A stretch of DNA of 64,000 bases from Hondaea fermentalgiana (Eukaryota; Sar; Bigyra; Thraustochytrida; Thraustochytriidae): assembly GCA_014084085.1 (NCBI GenBank), contig NPFB01000005.1:588707-652706 (forward strand). Reading direction: 5' to 3'. The notes under the pieces were generated by a model, which saw only the letters and a list, made by a program, of their open reading frames with translations, had not been told where the DNA came from and ran no database searches. This document shows, one piece after another, positions 27,835 to 36,167 of the stretch. Made by a program: the position numbers and the translations under genes. Within the stretch, counting starts at the first letter, position 1, and every line of letters starts with the position of its first letter.

Positions 27835-29232
27835 ATGCCCTGGGTGGCGGCCAACAACAGGCACTCGACGCGGGCGCAGATACAGCTGCGCGTGGTGAAC
27901 GCGGAGCAAGCGCGCCTGCATGAGGATGACGCGCAAAATGCAGCCATGAGGCAGGCTGCCAAGGATACACAGCTAGGATACATGGCTGAGAAGGCCTTTC
28001 GCGAGCTCGCCAAGACTGGCGCCGAGCCGAATCCGGAGGCGCCGTCCATCCTCGTCTTTGCCCGCACGCATCCGCAATTCGTGCTTCGTGTTAAACCCAG
28101 TGCAGCACTCCCAGAAGACTCCATCTGTCTCGATGATCCGCAGTGCAGAAACTTTGAGGTGGTCGTCGGCGAAGACCGCTTCCCATGGTCCAGATATGAC
28201 GCCGCGGATGAGGCCGAAGTTGCCCCGTTGCAGCAAGTTCTCGTCGAAGTGCGTCCGCGCAATGAGGCCACTGACGAGACAATCGTCCTTGAACGAGCAG
28301 ATATCCGCACTGTTCTCAGCAAAGCTCTCTTCCAGCAAATCATCACCAATCATGAACGCATCCATCTCGCAGTGAAAGGCACGGAAATCTGGGTCTACAT
28401 CAAGGAAGTTGTCATCGAAGAGGATCCTCAGGAAGACGAAGAAAAGGATCTCTTCCTGCCAGACATTGTACGTGGTCGCGTCGAAACGACCACGCAATGG
28501 CACATCGAGCAAGGACGATCCACACATTTCGAACTCAAGGGAGATTTTCGTCCCTTTGAAAGAAAACCGCCGACAAATATTGTCCATGTGACGTGCAGTG
28601 ACGACGAATATTTTCCGGTCAAGAAGCGTTTGCTACAGCCTTGCATTGCTCTCGCGCGAACTGTGCTCTCGCCGAACACCGAGTCTATTACGGTCGACCT
28701 CGACTGCTGTCTCTTTGACAAAGTTCTCATCTACCTCGAGGCAGAGGCCAAAGGTCTCGACTACGAGATCGATCTTCACGAGGCTGACGAGCTCTTGCCT
28801 GCTGCGAAAAAGCTTCGTCTGATTGGATTGCAACGGGTTTGTGAAAAGGTGCGCGATGACTTTTCCAACTCGCTCAGACTCGACGGCATCTCTTTCGAGG
28901 AGGTCAAGCGTCGCAACGCCGAGGGGGAGCTGCTCTTGATCATCGATAATCAAGTTTGCGACGTCACTGACTGGCTCGAGCTTCACCCTGGCGGCAACAC
29001 CATTATTCCGGAGCAGGCCCTCAATGTCGATGCAACTGTCCTCTTCGAAGTCTATCACGCATCACGGGAGTCCTTTCTTTTTCTCAAACAGCTTTTCATC
29101 GGACCTTTGCTCGAGGAAGATCACGCCAAAGTTCCACCGCCTCAGCACACAGAATACACCGAGCCTTCGGAGTCCTTTTTGGCGCAATTTCGCGAGTTCA
29201 TGGGCCAAATCAAGCAATTCAAAAGCTTTTAG
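27835..29232 (+). CDS. NSF N-domain-like / SKP1-like / cytochrome b5-like fusion protein
   Basis: A 465-residue protein. Residues 70-240 follow the NSF/Sec18 N-domain pattern: a double-psi-barrel-like start with SICLDDPQCRNFEVVVGED, then VLVEVRP, a helix with ADIRTVLSKALFQQIITNHERI, then WVYIKEVVIEED and a strand ending FELKGD. Residues 248-345 resemble the SKP1/POZ fold (HVTCSDDEYFPVKKRLLQ..., then DLHEADELLPAAKKLRL). Residues 363-423 form a cytochrome b5-like domain with the heme-ligand motif LHPGG and a second His in VYHASRES. No AAA ATPase domain or membrane anchor is present. The ATG at 27835 (AAGATGC) is in frame with a long open upstream region antisense to SKA1, which I do not include. 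The architecture is unfamiliar; function is not assigned. Vesicle or ubiquitin adaptor with redox or heme input would be speculation. Confidence 0.78.
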   Translation: MPWVAANNRHSTRAQIQLRVVNAEQARLHEDDAQNAAMRQAAKDTQLGYMAEKAFRELAKTGAEPNPEAPSILVFARTHPQFVLRVKPSAALPEDSICLDDPQCRNFEVVVGEDRFPWSRYDAADEAEVAPLQQVLVEVRPRNEATDETIVLERADIRTVLSKALFQQIITNHERIHLAVKGTEIWVYIKEVVIEEDPQEDEEKDLFLPDIVRGRVETTTQWHIEQGRSTHFELKGDFRPFERKPPTNIVHVTCSDDEYFPVKKRLLQPCIALARTVLSPNTESITVDLDCCLFDKVLIYLEAEAKGLDYEIDLHEADELLPAAKKLRLIGLQRVCEKVRDDFSNSLRLDGISFEEVKRRNAEGELLLIIDNQVCDVTDWLELHPGGNTIIPEQALNVDATVLFEVYHASRESFLFLKQLFIGPLLEEDHAKVPPPQHTEYTEPSESFLAQFREFMGQIKQFKSF

Positions 29233-29326
29233 CTTGACAAAAAAGCAAGGATCAGATCTGTTGCTGCACATTACTCCTTTTCGCCTCTTCCGGAATCACA
29301 TAAACTAGACCCAGTACCATGAGCGC

Positions 29327-29357
<31 letters not shown>

Positions 29358-29388
29358 GATCATAATTTCCAAGGTTAATTTACACCGT
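29233..29388. other. Convergent 3' spacer with CAA microsatellite
   Basis: 156 bp between convergent stop codons. An ACA/CAA trinucleotide repeat of about ten units lies at 29327-29357. No gene. Confidence 0.8.
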
Positions 29389-32300
29389 TCACTGCGCTAA
29401 GCTCACGAGCCCTGTGAGTGGGTTGGCACGCAGCCGTCCGACGGCGTGGAGAAGATATCGTCGAAGTTCGTCTCCAGACTTTGCCGTGTCGACCGCAATC
29501 GTTCCCCGTAACTCCTGAAAAGGCGGGGTCGAATTCACCATTTTCACCTGCGCCCGACCGGGCTTCGTCTCACTCCAATGCAGCCAGCACACGTAGCCCC
29601 CAGGACACCCTTTGTATAGCACGAGGGATCCATCAACGTTCTCAATCAGACGCGATGCTGCGTGCAAACGTACCACGGTTTCGTCGACGGGGCGTGAACC
29701 CCTGCTTTCATTCCCCTTCGAAGTGATATTGCAAAGCGTTCGCTTTCGCTTACCTGCTCGCATACGCTCAAGCCTCGAACGCAAGGTGCCGGAGCAATGC
29801 GCGAGCCGGATTGCGAGTCCTCGTGCATCGAGAATGCGGTACACGGCATGATCTCCTCGAGGAACGGTGCGAACAAGAACTTGTCTCGGGCCGTAACGAA
29901 AGAGCGTGGTGCCCATGTCATCACCCATCGCGGTGGCACCTTGAAAGACGCGCAACTCGCGCAAAGCAAAATGTATAATCATGTCCTCGCAGTCCCGATT
30001 CGACTTGTCCGAGAGGTTGACGTCAATTAATTCTCGCAAGAGACTTGGTGTGCTGATTCCTGCGCTCGTCTCCACAAACGCTCGCACTGCTGCGGCGGCA
30101 GTGTTGTCAATGAATCGCACTTGTGGCCACGATACGTTTTGATTGACAAACTCTGCTGTGAAACGATTTCTTTGCATACGCTGCGGACAATTCGTAGATT
30201 TTTTACACGCACGCACCACGCCTGCCAAAAGGCTAACTTCCGCACAAACGGGAGCTTGTTGACCATTCTTCGTTTTCTCTGTGGGAATCAAATCATCTGC
30301 AGAATGCAAATTTTCAGAAGGCAAGATTTGCGCAGCGGCATCCACGAGAGCTTGCATTGACGCTGTCGTAAGTTGCTCGCCCGAAGATTCCAACGCCAAG
30401 GCATTGGCGTGGCGAAGTGCGCCAAAGATCCAGCGCGCGTGCGGATCGCCATGCCGCCCACTATCGCCAAGGTAAATCACGAGTGGACGTGGGCGTACTG
30501 TTTCGAGAGTGATGAGCAGAGCAGCGGCTATATCCTGTGTGAGGTTGTGCGGTAGTTCCCAATAGAGAGCAGCGGCGCGGTCGAGCCACCACTGCATGAC
30601 TTCACCAATATTAGCCACGTCTGGGGCGTCCACAGGAGGAATGAATGCCCAGAAATTTCCAGGCATTGAGCGTCGCAAGAATGATTCCACACTCTTGCCC
30701 CGGGAGCCAACGCCTAGAACGAGAAGTGGCGTTGGCCGTTCAAGCAGTCTTTTTTCCCTCGTGTCGAATAGCTGAGATGAACGAATATCGCAAAGTGCTT
30801 CATCTGCGCTCTCTGCAAACCATGCAAGCCGTAAGCGGGCCTGCCACGATCGAAATGAGTTCGCAATCAGAGTCGCGGCGCTGTGCTCTTGACGCAATTT
30901 CTCTTTCAGGGCTTTTCTTCGAAGATCCCGTTGCTCAGTTCTGTACTTGGCTTCTTCGGCCTTGATGCGAGCGCGCTCTTCCGCGCGCTTACGTTTCGCC
31001 TCTTTGTTGCACTGATCTCGCTCTCTCGTTTCCTGTCGCGCCATTTCGAGTTCCTCGTGCTGGTTTTGCAAAATCTCTCGATTTCGCATGGCCTGCTCCT
31101 TGAGGACGCGCAGCGACGCGACTAATGCCAGCTCCTGCTCTCGGAGACACCCAATTGCTGAATCTGCTTCACGAATGGAGTCTTTCAGACTTTTCAAGAT
31201 TGCCTCATGGCGCTTTGCATTTGATTCCGTGTACTCAAAATGGGCCGTCTTGGCCACGCGAGGACTGCTTGGCGTCTGTGCATGAAACGCCTTGAACTCA
31301 GTCTCAAGATTAAGGCGATCATCGAGTAGTGTTTGTATTCGCTTTCGCGTTCGACCAAGCTTTCGCGCAACACCATTGAACTCGACAAGCCACGCGGGCT
31401 CGTCGCCTTGCTTTTCTCCCATAATTTCGTCTTGAAAAACGACTTCTTTATCGTTGTCCCTTTCGGCCTTCTCTAGGACAAGCTTTTCCGCGCAATCCTT
31501 TTGTTCTTCTGTCGTTGCAGGCGGCGGTTCACTCTCGTTGTTCGTCAGTCGACGCCAGCGAGTGCGTCGCTTGCTGTGACACTTCTTCGCGTTTTCGCAC
31601 AGCATGTTAAATGCCGTGTACGAAACGCATCCCGCGCGCTGCGGGTCGACTTGCTCAAGAATCCAGTTGACATGTTCGTGCGAGTCAATAGAAAAAGGCA
31701 ACAATAGAAGTTTGAGACCCCGCAAGAACTCCTTGTACGTCAATAGACCATCGCCGTCTGCGTCCTGACGCCGAAAACAGTGCACATTGTGCTGACACAC
31801 CGTCACCTTGGCAAGTTTGGGCATCATTTCGCGCGAGAGCATCTCGTCCTCTTGTTCTTTGTTCTTGACTTGTTCGCGAAGGTCTTCGAGCTCCTTCCAT
31901 CTGACAAAAGGGCCTTTCACGCGTCGCACACCATGTCGGTGCTCCTCTTCAAGAATAGCGCGGCGAGCTCGCTGTATAGAGCTTTCTGACTCCATATCCA
32001 GGAGCGGGCGTAAGATTGCGCGTCCCTCTGCAGTATCCGGAAGCGGCAGACTTTTTCGCTCCAAGAAGGGATTTCGATGGAGTGAATCGACGTCTAGTAT
32101 TTCTGCGAGGCGTGGAAGACGAGCGGCAAAGTCTAAATCGGAAGGCAATTCCAGCAAGATGTTGCGTCCATTCCACAAAAAGGGTTCGCGGCGCGATTTG
32201 CTGCTCCCTGAACCTTTTTCTAAATTTGCATCACAGATATTGTTCACCGCACTCACTGTGACGTTGCGAAGCAAATCAGCAAGCTGCAACAGATTGTTCA

Positions 32301-32781
32301 CGTCAACTTCGTCTTGATCTTGACTTGGACTTGATGCAAGTGGGAGACTCATTTTGCGTAGCCGCGCAAGATAATCCTCGCGCAAAAGAAGCTGGGCCTT
32401 GATGCTCCATTCGTCTGTATCGTCGAGACGATCCCAAGGTTCCCTCGCTGCACCTTCATATTTGAGCTTGATCGGATGATCGCTGTCCACAATCTTGAGC
32501 GGTGCTGCCATTTGCACTCGTTCAAGATTGCGAGGCCTTCCACCCATGGATAATGGCAAGAAGACGCCCTCAAAGAGCTCCCCGGTGCTCTTGGTAGCTG
32601 TACATGGCTTCGCATCCTTTGCGTCGCGAAGTCTACGTTTTGGCCTCGGCCTTTTCGTCGCAGCGGCTACGCTGCTCATGGTTTTTGAGGCTGATCTTGT
32701 GGTTTTCACCAAACCAAGAGGCTTGTCTTTTCTGCTTGACATCTTTCTGCCTGCGCAACCCAATTCTCGGTAACGGATCAT
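29389..32781 (-). CDS. EF-hand, coiled-coil and IQ protein with unknown C-terminal domain
   Basis: An 1130-residue protein. The N terminus is basic. An EF-hand pair sits near residues 330-390: the first loop DADGDGLLTYKE is canonical, the second DPQRAGCVSYTA is degenerate. A long Arg/Glu/Gln coiled coil covers about 477-634, ending in one IQ motif (AATLIANSFRSWQARLRLAW, near 647). From about 690 to the end is a folded-looking region with LLVLGVGSRGKSVESFL (possible nucleotide-binding-like loop, weak) and PLVIYLGDSGRHGDPHARWI, which I do not recognise. EF-hand plus IQ plus coil suggests a calmodulin-linked cytoskeletal or axonemal protein, by inference only. The ATG at 32781 is the first in frame with A at -3; a second Met follows at residue 14. 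Divergent from the glucuronokinase fusion. Confidence 0.78.
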   Translation of the reverse strand: MIRYRELGCAGRKMSSRKDKPLGLVKTTRSASKTMSSVAAATKRPRPKRRLRDAKDAKPCTATKSTGELFEGVFLPLSMGGRPRNLERVQMAAPLKIVDSDHPIKLKYEGAAREPWDRLDDTDEWSIKAQLLLREDYLARLRKMSLPLASSPSQDQDEVDVNNLLQLADLLRNVTVSAVNNICDANLEKGSGSSKSRREPFLWNGRNILLELPSDLDFAARLPRLAEILDVDSLHRNPFLERKSLPLPDTAEGRAILRPLLDMESESSIQRARRAILEEEHRHGVRRVKGPFVRWKELEDLREQVKNKEQEDEMLSREMMPKLAKVTVCQHNVHCFRRQDADGDGLLTYKEFLRGLKLLLLPFSIDSHEHVNWILEQVDPQRAGCVSYTAFNMLCENAKKCHSKRRTRWRRLTNNESEPPPATTEEQKDCAEKLVLEKAERDNDKEVVFQDEIMGEKQGDEPAWLVEFNGVARKLGRTRKRIQTLLDDRLNLETEFKAFHAQTPSSPRVAKTAHFEYTESNAKRHEAILKSLKDSIREADSAIGCLREQELALVASLRVLKEQAMRNREILQNQHEELEMARQETRERDQCNKEAKRKRAEERARIKAEEAKYRTEQRDLRRKALKEKLRQEHSAATLIANSFRSWQARLRLAWFAESADEALCDIRSSQLFDTREKRLLERPTPLLVLGVGSRGKSVESFLRRSMPGNFWAFIPPVDAPDVANIGEVMQWWLDRAAALYWELPHNLTQDIAAALLITLETVRPRPLVIYLGDSGRHGDPHARWIFGALRHANALALESSGEQLTTASMQALVDAAAQILPSENLHSADDLIPTEKTKNGQQAPVCAEVSLLAGVVRACKKSTNCPQRMQRNRFTAEFVNQNVSWPQVRFIDNTAAAAVRAFVETSAGISTPSLLRELIDVNLSDKSNRDCEDMIIHFALRELRVFQGATAMGDDMGTTLFRYGPRQVLVRTVPRGDHAVYRILDARGLAIRLAHCSGTLRSRLERMRAGKRKRTLCNITSKGNESRGSRPVDETVVRLHAASRLIENVDGSLVLYKGCPGGYVCWLHWSETKPGRAQVKMVNSTPPFQELRGTIAVDTAKSGDELRRYLLHAVGRLRANPLTGLVSLAQ

Positions 32782-33110
32782 TTTGACTGATGTTTTGGGC
32801 TACGTGTGAGGCGCTCCCGGCTATGGATTGCAACTTATGAAGCCATGCAAAATAAGAAAAGCATAGACATGGCTTGCACTGCTTACGTTGTGCTGTGCGG
32901 CAGCGCTTTATCGTCATCATCATCATCATTTTCGTTTTTGGATTGCTGTTTTGTTAGTCACCCAAATTTTAGGTTACCCTTGCACACGAAGATCGACGAG
33001 GATGACGACCATCATCAATCTTCAAGTTCGTTGTCGGGGCTAGGCCTAGCACAGCAAAGCACAGAAGAGGAGGCAGTAGAGCGCGCGTGGACTCCGCTCC
33101 ACGTGCCAGA
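32782..33110. promoter_or_regulatory. Divergent intergenic region
   Basis: 329 bp between head-to-head start codons. It holds a TCATCA repeat (32915-32932) and GAAGAGGAGGCAG-type purine-rich sequence just before the + strand gene. No gene; both promoters must lie here. Confidence 0.5.
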
Positions 33111-35204
33111 ATGATTTGCGTACTTCTAGTTGCCGGTGTAGGAAACTCCCTCGAGGAGGAACTCTTGTCTGATGAGAAGCTCCGCGGCATCCCCAGGGCC
33201 TTGCTGCCCGTGGCCGGCAAGCCGATGCTTAGCTGGTGGTGGAGCTCCATCATGACCACGAGAGAGATTGTTTCCGTTTACCTTGTGTGCAACGCTAGCA
33301 ACTACAAGCCTTTCGAACGCTGGGCCACAGCAAACGGATTGCCAGCCTCGAACGTTGTCAACAATGGTGTCACCTCGGCGGAAAATGCCCTCGGCGCAGC
33401 ACGCGACCTCGAGCTTGCTTTGCGCAGAGCCACATCTGACGGCATTTCGCCCAAGGAGGTCTGCGTCATTGCGGGCGATTCACTCTTTTTCAAGGAGTTC
33501 GACTTGCCCCAAGTCATCGCATGTTATCGTCGCTTGCAAAAACGTGAAGAATCCGAACAAAAACGGGCCGCTGACGAGCGTTCTGACAACGACGCAGCAA
33601 GTAGCCCGCGTCCGCGCGCTTCATCTGGGGGCTCGCAGCTTTTTGCCTCGCGTGCGTCTCTTGTGCTCTACTACAAGCTTCCGCCTGGCGAAGAGGCCTC
33701 CAAAAGAGGTATTGTGTCCATTGATCCCGTCTCAAAGCGCGTCACAGACTTTGTTGAAAAACCGTCGAGCGCCACACAGAGAGACGCCGCGCAGTATGCG
33801 TGTCCTCTTTTCTACATTCTTGGGGGCGATGCCTTGACGCAGCTCAATGAGTTCTGCGCAGAATCGCAACATCGGCCTTCATACTCGTGCGGCTCCTTTC
33901 TCGAGTTTGCGCACTCTTCGTCGAATTTTTACGGTCTGCGCCTTCCTGGAGCTTTCAGTTTAGTCGGGGTCAGCGCGGGTCTCCGCGAGTATCGGGAGCT
34001 TGACCGCTGCTTCGGGGGCTCGGGGATTCCAAACGAGTCATCTTTCCATCAAGATTCTGCTGCGCACGAGAAAAGAGACGCCCACGAGACTACAGAGGCT
34101 ACCACGCCTTCTTCGACGCACGATGTCTCAGACGCTGCGACAAGCGTCGAGTCAGCGCTTGGTTCAAGCTCATTGTCCCTGCCCGCGCGCAGCTATGGCA
34201 TGGCATATGCGAGAACGGGGCTTCTCGGCAACCCGTCCGACGGATTTTTCGGAAAGACGCTGGCTTGCACCATAAAGAATTTTCGCGCCCAAGTCTGGCT
34301 GGTCGAATCAGAAAAGCTGTGCATCAAACCACATCCTCTATTTGACCCAAGCGAGTTCGGCAGCATGAACGACCTGTACTCCATTGCCTTGCGCGAGGGC
34401 TACCACGGCGGTTTGCGCCTTCTCATGGCAACCTGCAAACGCTTCTTCCAACTTTGCATGGAGAATAGCATTGCGCTTCCTCGACGAAACTTTACAGTCT
34501 CCTATGACACCAATATTCCCCGACAAGTGGGCCTCAGTGGGTCGTCGGCCATCGTCACGGCGCTGTTGCGAGCGCTCATGCTGTTCTACGGCCTCACGGA
34601 CGCGGATATTCCCAAGCCACTGCAACCTGCCTTTGTGCTGAGTGTAGAAATGGAGGAGATGGGTATTCAAGCAGGTCTCCAAGACCGCGTTGTGCAGTGC
34701 TACGAAGGCGTTGTCTATATGGACTTTAGCAAGGATCTCATGGACCGCGACGGTCATGGCATGTACGAAGTCGTTCCGCGCAGCTACATTCCTGATCGCT
34801 TTTTCATCGCGTACAGAGCCGACCCGTCCGACAGTGGCAAGATACATAGCAACGTCAAGCAGCGCTGGCTGGAAGGTGACACGCAAGTGATGGAGGCGAT
34901 GGCCAAGTTTGCAAGCTTTGCTGAACGTGGCCGCGAAGCCCTTCTCTCTGGCGATCTTGATGTGTTTGGTGACCTCATGACACAAAACTTTGAATTGCGA
35001 CGCGCACTCTACTCCGACGCCGTCGTTGGTCAACCAAACATTGACATGGTCGAGATTGGCCGTCGTCACGGCTGCGCATGCAAGTTTCCTGGCAGTGGTG
35101 GCGCCATTCTTGGTCTCGCCCCCTCCCGCGATGTGTTCGCTGCGCTACGCAAGGACTTTGAGGATAACGGCTGCGTCTTCACGGTTCTCGAACTGGCCCC
35201 TTGA
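33111..35204 (+). CDS. Bifunctional sugar nucleotidyltransferase - glucuronokinase (GHMP kinase)
   Basis: A 697-residue fusion. Residues 1-330 look like an NTP_transferase Rossmann domain: ICVLLVAGVGNSL, then IPRALLPVAGKPML, VCVIAGDSLFF and VTDFVEKPSS, the usual signature set for making nucleotide sugars from sugar-1-phosphates, though the GxGxR loop is altered (GVGNSL). Residues 360-697 match plant glucuronokinase: GRTG-like start GLLGNPSDGFFGKTL, the GHMP ATP loop QVGLSGSSAIV, IQAGLQDRVVQCYEGVVYMDF, DPSDSGKIHSNVKQRW and the GSGGAI C-terminal loop. Together the halves could turn glucuronic acid into GlcA-1-P and then UDP-GlcA (salvage arm of the inositol oxygenation route). A Ser/Thr-rich linker joins them. 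The frame upstream of the ATG at 33111 has no ATG. The kinase call is strong; the nucleotidyltransferase substrate is inferred. Confidence 0.85.
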   Translation: MICVLLVAGVGNSLEEELLSDEKLRGIPRALLPVAGKPMLSWWWSSIMTTREIVSVYLVCNASNYKPFERWATANGLPASNVVNNGVTSAENALGAARDLELALRRATSDGISPKEVCVIAGDSLFFKEFDLPQVIACYRRLQKREESEQKRAADERSDNDAASSPRPRASSGGSQLFASRASLVLYYKLPPGEEASKRGIVSIDPVSKRVTDFVEKPSSATQRDAAQYACPLFYILGGDALTQLNEFCAESQHRPSYSCGSFLEFAHSSSNFYGLRLPGAFSLVGVSAGLREYRELDRCFGGSGIPNESSFHQDSAAHEKRDAHETTEATTPSSTHDVSDAATSVESALGSSSLSLPARSYGMAYARTGLLGNPSDGFFGKTLACTIKNFRAQVWLVESEKLCIKPHPLFDPSEFGSMNDLYSIALREGYHGGLRLLMATCKRFFQLCMENSIALPRRNFTVSYDTNIPRQVGLSGSSAIVTALLRALMLFYGLTDADIPKPLQPAFVLSVEMEEMGIQAGLQDRVVQCYEGVVYMDFSKDLMDRDGHGMYEVVPRSYIPDRFFIAYRADPSDSGKIHSNVKQRWLEGDTQVMEAMAKFASFAERGREALLSGDLDVFGDLMTQNFELRRALYSDAVVGQPNIDMVEIGRRHGCACKFPGSGGAILGLAPSRDVFAALRKDFEDNGCVFTVLELAP

Positions 35205-35848
35205 CCGCAGCCTGCGCATTATTGTCCATTCTTCTCCCGCGCCCCCACCCCCAAGAAAAGGAAAAACATTTTTGTTGTCGATCAGAAAAGTAGGAGCGTG
35301 CTCAATTACTTGCTCAGCTGGCCCTTCGAGAGTAGAGCCTGCACTTCGTGGCTTTCTTCCTTCCTCCTGTCTACGAGTAGGCCGAACAGAAAAGATAAGA
35401 AGCCGGGGAGTGTTTATTTTAATCCGCATCACTGATGACTGCGACGCTTGAAGACGCGCAGCCAGCCAGCCAAAGCCAAACCCACCACTGTTGGCGTCAT
35501 GGAGTTCCCGGCTCGCCACCGTTGTCGAGGCTCAATTCTTTCCACCGATCGAGGCGCAGAAACTGTCCCACCCAGCCAGTCAGTCACAGTCAGTCGATGT
35601 CGGGCCTTTTTACAGTATGTACATGTCCGTTATAGGCGTTACGATTCCGATGAGTCCGAGGCCTTACTGTTAGAGTCCACTGACACATTGACGCATTCAC
35701 AAAGTCACTCACAGTCAATGAGCGAGACGGGCTGGCGGGCTCGCAGTGACGCGGAGCGATTGAGGAAATGAAGGAATTGGCTGGAGAGGATGGAGCTCTT
35801 GCATTGCAACTGAGCTAAGCTGAGCTAAGCTGGGCTAGCCGCTCAGCC

Positions 35849-35883
<35 letters not shown>

Positions 35884-36167
35884 ATTGCGACGTAAAAGCA
35901 ACGCTCGGCCATAGTGGGCTTGCGGGTGTTCAGCCTCTCTGCAGGGTTCTGCGTGCCGGCCGGCGTAGCAGTTGTTCTTTACTGCTAGGCTTACACTAGT
36001 AGCGCAACGCATCAACCGTTGCTTTTGCTTGGCAAGAGGCCGGCGCGGACACAGCTCCGCTGGCTCGCGCTCTCTCATACGGCGCCTCCCTTACCCCTGA
36101 GGCCACCACGTAGACCTTGATCGAGAACCAGATCAAGAGCGAGAGAATTGAGGGAGCGCTTAGCGCC
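35205..36167 (+). other. Intergenic region with CAGT and CTG repeats
   Basis: 963 bp between two + strand genes. CAGTCA-type words cluster at 35575-35605 and 35690-35720, and a (CTG)n run of 11 units lies at 35851-35883. Repeated AGCTAAGCTG sits at 35813-35833. No supported gene. The TRP-channel promoter must lie here. Confidence 0.55.
35851..35883. repeat. CTG/CAG trinucleotide microsatellite
   Basis: Eleven uninterrupted trinucleotide units, non-coding, about 285 bp upstream of the TRP-channel start codon. Confidence 0.92.
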
